A stretch of 64,000 bases of DNA from Guillardia theta CCMP2712 (lineage: Eukaryota > Cryptophyceae > Pyrenomonadales > Geminigeraceae): assembly GCF_000315625.1 (NCBI RefSeq), contig NW_005434599.1:181265-245264 (forward strand). The letters are read 5' to 3'. Below the pieces are notes generated by a model. The model had not been told where the DNA came from and did no database searches. It saw only the letters and a list, made by a program, of their open reading frames with translations. Shown one piece after another: positions 11,243-21,800 of the stretch (the stretch's first letter is position 1; each line of letters begins with the position of its first letter). A program made the position numbers and the translations under genes.

Positions 11243-11961
11243 CGTGGATAAACCTTCCAATTCGATGTCAGAACATACTAGGATGAAATCACGCGAAAAT
11301 TATTCAATTCACATTCATGAGGTTTACTTGCTGTCTCAGCAGCGCAGGCAGAAAGAACTAGCAGCCCACGATCGCTACTAGACTATCCAATCCCATCATT
11401 CCCCATTGGATCCTTACTCCACCTCCCCATGCTTCTCCAGCTGAGCTCCGTTTCGTCTATCCTACCCGCAGATCTCACTGACTCACTCACTCTGTTCTTA
11501 GTTCTGCACATTCCTTCCCCCCGACCATGCATTTGTTCGCCTCCCTCCCCTCCTCCCCATCCCTTCCCCTGTTCCCAGCCATTTATTTCACGCGCGGCAG
11601 AATTCACCCAAATCCCCTCTACTACCCCCACCCTACCTTGATCTCGCACTACCCCTGTAGTTTCTTACTCACCCTGTGTATTCTATCTATACCCCTCCTT
11701 TTTACTTATAATACCCCACTTATCTTGGGAAGAATTCCCACAAAAAGTCTCAAATAGTTATTCACAGTACCCCCTACCCATCAATTCACAACCACTACCC
11801 ATGCCATTTCACCAAGCTTGGGGGGTCATCAAGTGAAAGAATCGCCGGACAGCAGCAACATTCCCCGGACTACTCAGTGACCGGCCCGGGGGCACCGGCC
11901 TGGGCCGGGAGGGTTTAGATTAGCTTTTAGGTTTAGATTGGCCGACGGAAATAGAAGGAAA
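11243..11961. other. Intergenic spacer with CCCTACC words and a short GC-rich patch
   Basis: About 11620-11800 (plus strand) is rich in CCCTACC, TACCCC and CCCCTA words. About 11868-11920 contains CTCAGTGACCGG followed by very GC-rich GGCC/CCGG sequence, a small relative of the island at 59190-59790. No supported gene. Confidence 0.55.
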
Positions 11962-12008
11962 ATGATGGCGGACTCGGAAGTAGTTGTGGTGAGGAAGAAG
12001 ACGAACAG
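11962..12008 (+). other. Candidate 5' coding exon for the PYASP-repeat gene
   Basis: ATG 11962 opens MMADSEVVVVRKKTN and stops at a good donor (AACAG/GTGAGC). The exon ends in phase 2, and the AG before 12395 offers the matching phase, giving ...KKTNRRRVMAAGCSG. If used, it places a short basic tail in front of the hydrophobic segment. The 386-nt intron would be long for this window and contains GGAGAT and GAT microsatellites. Confidence 0.35.
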
Positions 12009-12016
12009 GTGAGCAT

Positions 12017-12090
12017 TGCGATGGAGATGGAGATGGAGATGGAGATGGAGATGGAGATGGAGATGATGATGATGATGATGATGATGATGA
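12017..12090. repeat. GGAGAT hexamer then GAT trinucleotide repeat
   Basis: About eight copies of GGAGAT (12017-12064) followed by some nine GAT/ATG units. The same GGAGAT motif recurs at 60004-60032. Confidence 0.85.
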
Positions 12091-12404
12091 GGAGGAGGAG
12101 GATTATGTCGATCTTGATTATTGTGATATTGCTATGATATTATTGATGATGGGGAGAATGATGATAAGGATGACGATGATGGAATTGGAGTTGGAAATGG
12201 AAACAGGCATTAATAGAAAGAAAATTTTAAACGATCGATACTACGATGCTGGAAATGATGTTGCGACTGATAATCATGCAAATGATAAGTACAATGATGG
12301 TGCCTTCAATGTTGGTCATGATTGTATTGGTGATCGTGGGGGATGATGACCATGAAAGGATGTGGAGATTTTGACGAAAACTTGTACCTCACAGGAGGAG
12401 AGTG

Positions 12405-13466
12405 ATGGCTGCGGGATGTTCGGGGCTCTTGATGTTGGCAGTTGTCGTGGTTGCGACACGGGGCACCAAGGATACCATACTTGCATCCACAGTGAGCAAG
12501 GGATACGGGGAGTGGTGCAACGGCTGCGGACCGCTTCCCCTTGCGGGAGTTGTCTCCCGCAACGCACACAGGATAGCGGCTAACAGCGACGCTATGCGCG
12601 CTCTCTACCAGTCTGCCAACTCAGGACTGACAGCAGCGAACAAGCAGCTGCTCCGTCTAGAGCAGACGGTGGAGCAGACGGAGGAAGGGCTGGCGTCAGG
12701 GCTTGCGCACTATCAGGCTGTTCCTGGCTATGGCGGAATCTACGCGCCTGTGCCCTCCTATACTGCTCCCTATGCGTCTCCCTATGCGTCTCCCTACGCT
12801 TCTCCCTACGTCTCTTCTTTTGCTAGCCCGGTGGTAGCAGCTGGACCTGCTGTTGGAGCAGCTGTGGTGACTGCTGGGCCGCATCGAGTGCCAGGAGGAT
12901 GGCTTCCCGTCTATGATCAACCGGCTGTGTCAAGAGTCCCCGTCCCTGCTGGCCCGGTCGCTCCGCCTTTCGCTCCGCCTGGCTACCAAGCTGTCTTCGT
13001 GCCTGGCGGGATGGGAGAAGGAAGTGCTGCTGCTCCTGCTGCCGACATCTCCCTCCCTCCACCTCCAGAAGAGGAGGCGGAAGAGGCGGAGGACACGGCA
13101 GCGCCAGCGAGTGAGGGATCGGATGAAGACGATTCAGCTGTTAAGCCGCTCATCCCCTTCAACTTGCCGGAGGAGGCGACACAGGTGGCTGAGAGCGCGG
13201 CCAGCCAACCGGAGGCGCCGCAGCCGGCAAACATCAGGGCGCGTGCGATGGAGCACGTCATGCAAAAAGCGGCGAAATCCCTTGGTCCCGTTGTTGCGGC
13301 TGCAGCTAGTCCAGGAGGAGGAGCAAGGGGAGGAGCGAAGGCTCCTTCTACTCAAGTTGCTGCTGCTGCTGCTGCTAGAGGGGGAGGACAGCGAGCGGCT
13401 CTTTTCGTGAACCAAGTTCGGTCGCACTTCATGGCCAACCAGCGAGACGATGGAGAGATGCTGTGA
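12405..13466 (+). CDS. Ala/Pro-rich protein with N-terminal hydrophobic segment and PYASP repeats
   Basis: Function unknown. From ATG 12405 the product is 353 aa in one exon. Residues 1-22 (MAAGCSGLLMLAVVVVATRG) look like a signal peptide or a signal anchor. A short region with one CNGCG motif and a helical, Gln/Glu-rich stretch follows (LLRLEQTVEQTEEGLASG). About residues 115-140 repeat PYASP four times (PYASPYASPYASPYVSS), followed by an Ala/Val/Pro/Gly-rich middle, an acidic block (PPPPEEEAEEAEDTAAP) and a positively charged C-terminus (RAALFVNQVRSHFMANQRDD). Secretion or a cell-surface location is plausible if the start is at 12405. If the upstream exon at 11962 is used, the protein would instead be a type II membrane protein. 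Composition and microsatellite-like PYASP units suggest rapid evolution. Confidence 0.7.
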   Translation: MAAGCSGLLMLAVVVVATRGTKDTILASTVSKGYGEWCNGCGPLPLAGVVSRNAHRIAANSDAMRALYQSANSGLTAANKQLLRLEQTVEQTEEGLASGLAHYQAVPGYGGIYAPVPSYTAPYASPYASPYASPYVSSFASPVVAAGPAVGAAVVTAGPHRVPGGWLPVYDQPAVSRVPVPAGPVAPPFAPPGYQAVFVPGGMGEGSAAAPAADISLPPPPEEEAEEAEDTAAPASEGSDEDDSAVKPLIPFNLPEEATQVAESAASQPEAPQPANIRARAMEHVMQKAAKSLGPVVAAAASPGGGARGGAKAPSTQVAAAAAARGGGQRAALFVNQVRSHFMANQRDDGEML

Positions 13467-13595
13467 AGTGCTCGCAAACTATTCTCTCCTCACTGCGCAG
13501 TCAGATTGTAGAATTTTAACTTCCTGCATGTACAAAAATGAAACGATCGAGGTAACCGCTTCCTCTCGTTCCCTCCCCACCCCCCCCCGACCTGC

Positions 13596-16500
13596 TCACA
13601 GGCTCTGAGCATAAGAAACGAGAAACTCGGCGAACTCGTGCAGCAACTCGTCGCTCCTGACATGTGCTGACGTCACTCGACATCCTGCGGCAGCTCGCCC
13701 TTCACCTCTCCTTGCTCGGCACCTCGTTGAGCATCGTGTGGGCCTCCATGAGCTTGTCATCCTCCTCGTTGGCCTGCAGCAGTTGTCAGGCCTCCTCCTC
13801 CTCCTCCTCTTCCCTGTTGCTCAGCACCTTCTCCAGCAGGCAGGATGCTTGCTGTCGCGTCAGGATGCCCTGCAAGAGGAGGGAAGCTGTCAGTGTCCTC
13901 GAATGTGATCACTGCCGCTCGCTCGTAGTGTAACTCGGGCCTCACCTGAGCCTCGAGGGCCCAGAGGAGGTCGAAGAGGTCTCGTTCTCCCTCCACCGCA
14001 CCTGCTCGGAAGGAACTGAGGTCTTTCACGTCACTTTCCTGTTCCTCCCCTTCATCTGGCCCTGTCAAGAGCGGCCTGCGAAGGTTCCCTCCTGGCTCAG
14101 CCTCTGCTGAAGGCACCAACTCCCGCCGCCCTTCCCCGTCCGGATCCCCGAAGACGTCGGGCCCGGTCTCTCGGCCGTCGTTCTCGTACGTCACCATGAG
14201 CATGGTCCCGTTGGTCAACGTCATCGGCGGTTCTCTCAGCTCGAGCTGCTGGATCGAAGCGTTGAGCGTCGAGGTGAGCCTCCCTCCTGAGATCGGAGAG
14301 ATCTCGCTGATCATACACGACATTCTGAGTTTGCGCCCGGGACGGGAGATCACTGCAAACCTGCTGGAGTCGGAGCTGGAGGAATCTTGGTCGTAGTCAT
14401 CCAGGGGAGGTTGATAGACCTGCCGGGGTCTATCCTGCCTACTCCTGCTGCTCCTCTCCTCCTTGTCGGGCTTGTCAAGCATGCAAGGTCGAGGAGGCAA
14501 CCACCTTCGTCGGAGGTCCTTCAATCATCTTCATCCGCCCCAGCAGTCGCCGAGCTGCCGCCTGAAGAATCTGCGTCACACGAGGGCAGCACTAGGAGGA
14601 GGAGGCGGAGCGGCAGGGGCAGATGAAGGCATGACCCTCGTCCCACCTGCTGCCACTGGAAGAAGGAAAGCTTCTTTGCGCTGGCTTCCCTGCGAGGGGA
14701 GAGATTTCAACTTGAGGAGGACAGCACGCGGGTACGAAACCGGTCTGACAGTCCCCGACTGATAGAATCTTTCTGACCTCTGTTGCTGATGACCTGAGGA
14801 TGGGAGAAGATGGTGAGGGAAGGGAGGGAGTAGAGCGATGAGCTCAACTTGTAGCTGGTTGTGACTGTTTGATGCGATCCAATCTCTTGCTGACGTTGAT
14901 CGTCTTGCCACCTGATGCTCGAAAGCATCTCCTAGGTGATCCTGGAAATATTGCTGATGTCCTGAATCCTATCAACCAAGTCAAGATTTCAAGCATGAAT
15001 TCAAAATTCTTGGTGTTGGTGGTGATGGTGATGATTGTCAGACCAAACATTCGAAGTTGTGAAGAGTAAAATCTGCTCACATTCTTCTCGATGGGAGTCA
15101 AGTCTTCGTCGCTGATTTCGGAATCATCTTCCTCCTACATCCATCCATCAGGCAAAGGGAGGATATGCGACATTTAGACCCTTTACCGGAATAAGGACAG
15201 ACCCTGCTTGTCGCCATGCACAACAACACGACCAACATCCCCAAGTTAAAAAAATTTCAAGGGGTTGTGAGCTTGTTCCAACACACCTCTGAGGTCGTCG
15301 AAGAACTGAACATCTCCGGCATAATCAAGATCAAGGATGTGAATGTCGTCCATCGGTCTGGGAAAACAAACTCGTCGTCACGTTTACATCTCAATGTTGT
15401 ACTTGCCAACCTGTTTCGATCGTTCATACCGCCAAAGATGATAATGTGCTGGTTGCCAACAGCACAAGCTGCAAAGTTGCTAGTGTAAGAAACGCCAAGA
15501 GGAAGAGTCTCAGCGAACGCGTTTTCCTTTCCCACATCACTCCAGCCATCGCTCATTTCAAGGCACCTGAATGTCCCTGCCTCTTCTCCGGAGCCTCGCC
15601 CAGCGGCTCTTGCGTACAGGCGATCCATTCGTCGTTGCAGACGGTGAGTTTGGGCATCAGCGAGTTGCTAGAGAGGCTGGGGGAGTCAGAACATCTTTCC
15701 TGGGAGAGGTCATGGCACGTATCTCATACTTTGAAGGTTCTCTCATTCTCCAACGGTGTGAAGGCTTCTCTTTGACCTCCCTCTCTCCGTCCTCTTGCAG
15801 GCTCTTGGCTAGGAGGACTCGGTCGTTCTTGTCGAAGAGGAAGTCCTGCAGTGTAGCTCAGCAGCCTCACCCCTGTGTGCACTGGAACCTACATCTCTCG
15901 CTAGCGCTTCTAACGTCTGCAGCCTCTTCATCTTGTTGGACTCCTTCGTCTCAACGAATCCAACGTGCTTCTGCAGGTCCTCTCCGAGTTTCGCTACACA
16001 CACAGTCAGCCGCCATGCCGTCTGCTGCAACGCCCTCGTCGCTCCTCTGACCTCTCCTCATGAAACTCTGCGCATACGATTCTGTCCTCGCATTCATGGC
16101 GGAGGAGTGGGCCTTCAGGACATTGTTCGACGAGGAGGAGTGCAACGTGGTTGAGATGCGGTGCTCTGAGGTGTGGAGGGGGCGGAGGAAAGCAGGTTGA
16201 ATGCTCATGACTGCGAAGGGAAGTCAGGTAGGGGAAACAAGGCAAAGGAAAGACGACGAGGAATGAAATGACTAGGAAGGAGAGGAGCGTGCCAATGACC
16301 TTGATTTGAACATCTTCGTCCTCTTCTCCCGCCGACCAGAACGACAATGTCACCCGAGCTCTCCTTGCTGTCAACACCATGAATGAATAAAAACGAGGGG
16401 GAAGATGAAAGAAAGACAAAGAGAAAAGAACTGGAGAAGTTGAGAAGAGAGACCATAGACAGAAAAGGAAAGGGAAGTTTGTTGGATCAAATGAGGGATG

Positions 16501-16696
16501 AGCTCCAAAATTTGACAATAAGAAAGTAGGAGCAAGGAGCAGAAGGAGGACTAAACACTGAGAGTAGAAAGTTGCGAAGAAGAGTCCATATTCTCACCGT
16601 GGCATGGCGCAGGCTGTGTGGTTAGCAAGTCCTGGACTTTTTAGCTGCAGCATCTCCGCCACCGCAGGGAACTGAAGGTCTTTGAGCAAGAGGTGG

Positions 16697-16787
<91 letters not shown>

Positions 16788-18423
16788 AGGAGGAGGAGGT
16801 GGTGGAGGAGGAGGAGGAGACATCGATCCTGGGATTGGAGAGGAGGAGGGAGAGGAGAGTCACAATTAGCTCACCGATCTCGAGGACGACATGTCCGAGG
16901 TCATCCCAGCTGGCAGAGGGTTGAGGCCCATAGATGACGCTGGCAGTTGGGTCCCTGCTGGGATGTCAGAAAGTTTGCGGGCTGTTGGGGTCTACCTCGT
17001 ATCCTGTGCCAACCCCAGGAGTTGCCCAGCTCCAACACCCACACCTGCAGCAGGGGATGAGGAGGTCGTAGGGGCAGAGAGGTCGACCTCGGTGAGGAGA
17101 GCATGAGAGCGACTGTCGATGCCTCCCGCGACGATGAGCAGGTTGTAAGTTCCAAGGGTGATCTGCCAACAGGATCCAGTGACACACAGCCCATGTCATC
17201 AAGATCAAGTTGATCTCCGGCCGTGGGGTGGAGGTGGAGGGGAAGGGAGAAACGACGCACCTTCGTTGCCGAGTGCGAGTACCTTGGAGCAGGAGGCTGT
17301 CCGCTCGTGCGGGGCTCAGCACATCTGCATTCTGTCATCTGGCATCGGTGCGGGAGGGAGGAGGTACGAGTGATCGTCCAAGTCCAGGAGAAAGAGCTGA
17401 CAAGCCGACGACGGGGATTGAGTGCTGGGGAAGTCGCCACGTCAGAGACTGACGACCATTCACTCGGGGGATAGGACACACCCAAGACTCTCCAAGTCCA
17501 TCCGATGGTTTTGAACTCCTGGACAGCAGCATGTGAGTTTCTCGTGCAAGTCAACGAGGGAAGGATCGTCAGGTCCACACACCGCCGAAGATGATGACTT
17601 TGTTCCACTGTGTCTTGCTCGTGCTGTGAAAGCCTCGTTCGGAGACTATTGGACCTGCCCTTGCAGCTCTTCCCGCAAGTCGGAAGATGCTCCACTTCCA
17701 AGTCTGAGGATGGAGAGAGTGAGAGAGGAGGGCTAGACATTGTGCAACCTTCACGCTCAGCACGAAGAGGCTGTCTCGGCAAGCTACTTTGTTGGCGTCC
17801 AGTCCACCGAGGAGGAGGATCTCCTGCCTTGAGGGCGTGTAGGTGAGCGAGTGCCCATATCGACCGCTCGGGATGGTTCCCTGCACAGCAACCTTCCTCC
17901 ACCTGGTCGGACGTCACATGGCAACAAGAGCATCGAGGTCCCTCCCAACCTGTCTCTCTCAAGGTCGTACTCCCATGTGCAGCACAGCAGCTTTGAACCC
18001 GTCCAACCGCCGAAGACAATCATGTACCGATTGTCGACCACGCAGGCTGCATGGTATGCTCGAGCCTGAGGGAGCATGAAAGAGAAGGTAAGTTCATCGG
18101 GTACAGGGCAGATTCTATATTGACAGTTGGCAACTAGAGGACTATGGGATGAAAAAGAAACGATACAGAAGAAAGGAACAGAGATGGATTACACACGATC
18201 GAGCAGAAGTTTGATCGAAAAACAATTAAGAAGTAAAACTCGCAAGAAGAGGAATCGTCAAGTGCGGTGATGGACGGAGGGAAGTTGGTGGATGGTCGAG
18301 AGGATGAGAGAGGAGGAGAGAGGAGGAGAGAGGACATGCTGCTTGTTTCAGCACCAGAGGCTTCGCCGTCGTCTCCCTGCATGCCGGTAGCGTCCATGCG
18401 ACCCGACGAGCTCGACTGGCCAT
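13596..18423 (-). CDS. Kelch-repeat protein, many small exons
   Basis: Kelch repeats fold as a beta-propeller for protein binding; the partner is unknown. Blades visible in order: ARAYHAACVVDNRYMIVFGG (about 18068-17990), WRKVAVQGTIPSGRYGHSLT then EILLLGGLDANK (about 17905-17760), TWKWSIFRLAGRAARAG then NKVIIFGGVWT (about 17707-17565), LGTYNLLIVAGGIDSRSHAL (about 17160-17090), and HIIIFGGMNDRNRPMDDIHI (about 15450-15330). Between propeller parts lies a charged segment (LGEDLQKHVGFVETKESNKM). After the last blade come a 17-nt microexon, an acidic piece (EEDDSEISDEDLTPIEKN), helices (LSFFQWQQILQAAARRLLGR), a Ser/Asp-rich region and a terminal helix (LLHEFAEFLVSYAQSL), stop 13596-13598. Most traced 3' junctions are phase-consistent. 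The start (near 18423) and several middle exons are unresolved, and two adjacent genes cannot be fully excluded. Confidence 0.65.
16696..16788. repeat. GTT/AAC trinucleotide microsatellite
   Basis: About 31 uninterrupted TTG units on the plus strand (AAC on the transcript strand), inside an intron of the kelch gene, followed by GGAGGA units to about 16820. Confidence 0.92.
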
Positions 18424-18889
18424 AGCGGCGTCAAACTACCAGTTAGTTAGGATTCTGAAGGTAGGGGGTCAATTTTAGTGGGTGGGGGTAGTTTTATTGA
18501 GTTCCCATTGATAGTGATTTGATGTTTTGGTGGGGTGGGGTACACAAAAATTGTGGGTAGGGGTGATATCAATGGAATGGTGGTGGGTCATTATTTGATT
18601 TTGAACTTGGGTGAGATCCAGTGGTCATGTAGACTCGTGCTTGACTGATGGAGGACGTGAGGAGAGGAGAGGAGAAGAAGAGGAGAGGAGAGGAGAGGAG
18701 AGGAAGGGAGGCGAGAGATAGGATGAAGAGATGAGGAGAGGAGAGGAGAGGAGAGGAAGGGAGGCGAGAGATAGGATGAAGAGATGAGGAGGAGATGAGA
18801 AGGGTTCAACTTTGCACTGGAGTCTGGTAGTTTAAGGTACATCTATTCACATAAAACACGATGCGAGCAAGCCCGCTGCCTTCACAGCT
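18424..18889. other. Intergenic spacer with G-rich words and a local tandem duplication
   Basis: About 18460-18570 has GGTAGGGGG, GGGGTAG, GGGGTA and GTAGGGGT words. About 18680-18732 and 18736-18790 are two copies of a roughly 55-bp purine-rich unit (GAGAGGAGAGGAAGGGAGGC then GAGATAGGATGAAGAG). No gene seen. Confidence 0.7.
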
Positions 18890-21800
18890 CTAGTCTGCAG
18901 AGATGAAGATTGCAGCTCCACACAGAATCCATCGATCCTGCTCATTCACCTTGCACGACATCCTCAGTCGCATCAGGAACTTCGATCGATCCGTTCGCTC
19001 GTACACCGGCAGCTCAACCATGGACGTGCTCGAGGAATCGTCCTCCCGCGAGGGGATGAAGGCGATGGTGCAGGAGGGGAGGGGGACGACGGAGGGAGTG
19101 TCGAACTTCGCCTCTGCCAAGTACCCGCCGGAGAAGAGCGCGCCCTGCAGCACGAGGCCTTGCAGGACGCACGTCACGGAACCGAGCTGGCTCCTGGAGC
19201 CCTCCCCCCAGACACACGCCAAGGTGAGCTCGTCAACAGCCACCTTCGTCATCCTTGCCGTCTGAGCTCATGGGGAGAGGAGCAGAGGCGAGGAAGGAGG
19301 AGAGGGGAAGAGACGTACAGGGTAGGAGGAGCAGGAAAGGGATGAGATGAAGATGACAGCCATCAAAGTTAGGGAGAAGGAGGGAGCGAAATCGTCAGGC
19401 GATCAGCAGCATGAGGAAGAGACTTTCCCACCTGCTGCCGGAGGGCGTTGAGGAAGATCTGAGGGTTGAGGAGCCACGAGGGTGAGATGGGGGCCGAGAG
19501 GGAGTTGCCGGACTTCTGGAGTTCCAGCCAAGAGTCTATCGCCAACTTCTTCTTCACCACCGCCTGCTCAGCTCCAACGTCATGCCAGCTGCCACTCGCT
19601 CCTCTCCTCGACTCACCTCCAGCCACAGCGCTAGCGTCTCTGGACCCTCCCACTGGTCTGACCACTCGTCCAAGACTGTCCCGCTCGCCAAGCACGTGGC
19701 CGCGGACTGGACGGAGGTGGTGAGGAGGTCGACGCCCTTGAGGACTCGGCTGACGGCCTCGATCGTGACGTGGACCAGGCGGACCAACTTGTGCGCGTCC
19801 TGGGCCTCCATGACGATGAAGCTGTCGACAGGAAGAGACGCGTCATCGCTTCCCTTGGGCGCCTTGAGCACCTTTGGATTGTTGACAAGGTTCTGCCAGA
19901 GGCTGATGACAGGCTTCAGCTGCGCCGACATCCGCTCGCGATCCCAGCCAGCGAGCTTGACGTCTGCTGTCTCCATCGTCTTGAGCTGGTTGGCGATCTT
20001 AGCGCTGTTGGTTTGCTGCAGCACCCTCTCGATGTTGGGGGGCAGGCCCAGGAGCGAAGGTGCATCCACTTCCGGCAGCTGCTCAGCCAGGAAATTCAGC
20101 AAGGGAAGATAGAAGAGGAGGGAAAGAGGGCACATAGAAGGAGGGGGTGCGGGGAAGGAGGAAAGATAGGAGGAGGGGGTGAGTGGAAGGGGGGGGGGGG
20201 AAGGACAGTAAGATAGAAGGACCGAACCGAGGGGGGAAGGTTGAACAACCTGCTTGATGACGCTGAGAAAGTCAGAGTGAGACGTGCTGTTGGGTACTAG
20301 GATGCCCTTGGTGTTGGGCAGAGGCCTTGCCTGCGACCCTCCGATGTGAATGTTGTCGGAGCGGAAGTACATTTTGAGACAAGCTCGGAGGATGCGCTGA
20401 TCGTAGATGTTGTCAATCCTCCCCCCGTAGATCGCGTTGTCCAGCAGACCATGGAGGGTCTCCCACTTCGGGTTGTCTGCGGGGAGGAAGCGGTCAGATG
20501 GGACGAGGGAGCTGACGTTTCTCAGACCCGAAGTGAAGGTGGTCGAGATGATCTCAGCCGTGCTCCTCAGATCTGCGTAGCTGAACTCGTGGAACTTGGT
20601 CCAGCCCTGAGGGAGGTACGTCCTGCGCTCCTGCACGATGGCATGGAACCAGGCAAGGACGAAGAGGAGCTGGCTCCTCCCCTGGTTCATCTTCGACACG
20701 AACTCTGGAGTCCACAGCGAGTACGCGTTGAGCAGGTTGCGCTTGAGGCCAGGAGGAGCCTCGAACGTCACCTTGACCGACTGCTGCAAGAGGATCGGCG
20801 GGAACCTGCGAGGAGGAGGGGAGGAGAGGTAGGGAAAGGCCCAAAGGAAGAAGCAGAGGAAGCAAGAGGGACGAAGCAGGAGACAGAAGAGGGAGGAACA
20901 GGAGAAAGGAGGGAGGGCAGTAGAGTCAGCACGATTGCACAGCCACCGGCTTCTCCGCACCTTGGGTGGGGTTCTGTTGTCATCCAGAGGCGGAAGGAGC
21001 TCTGGGGTTGGATGGAATGGAGGATTTTCTCGACCACCGGCAGCCACGAGACGACCAGGTGAACGTTCTGCAAGCACAGCCAGGTCCCCTCGTTCGCGGC
21101 CTCGTTCAGCATCCTGATCGCGTTCTCCGCCTGCCCCTGCCCCATGGCGATCTGCCTGTAGTTCCCTGGCCCGAGGATCTTCGGATACGTCAGGGGGAGG
21201 CACAGGAAGGGCAGCGGCCAACCTGATCAGCCTCCTGCTCCAGGATGGCCGAGGGGTCCGAGCCCGGCGTGACGATGAACATGATCGGCGTCCTCTCCGA
21301 CGTCTCCTGCGACAGCTGCCGGAGGTCCAGCGAGCCAATGTTGGAGCTCTGCACCTGCGCTCGCGCGAAAGGATTCAGCACCACCACCACCACCATCACC
21401 ACCTCTTTCTCCACCACCACCACCTCCTCCTCCTCTTTCTCCTCCTCCTCCTCCCCCTCCCCTTCTCGTTGCTCACCCCCAGATTTTCTCCCACGAACAA
21501 CTCCATGGCGCTCTGGAGGCGATCGGGCCGGAGGGCCTGGAGGATGAGCATCCTCTTGAACGCGCGCAGACCGGCCGCTTGGCTCGGGAACTCCTTGGGC
21601 ACCTCCGGCTTCACCGAGTTGAACCAGTCGAGCCAGGACTTGCTGTCCTGAAGGTTCAAGCTGGACACGAGGGACGGCAGGGTAGCGGCGAGGCGCAGGA
21701 GGGAGGGAGCGCGGTCAGCAGGTAGCCATTCCGGGGGGTTGAAGCCGGAGGAGCTGGTGTCAGAGACGGTCAGACCGACGAAGAAGTCCCACTCCATGTC

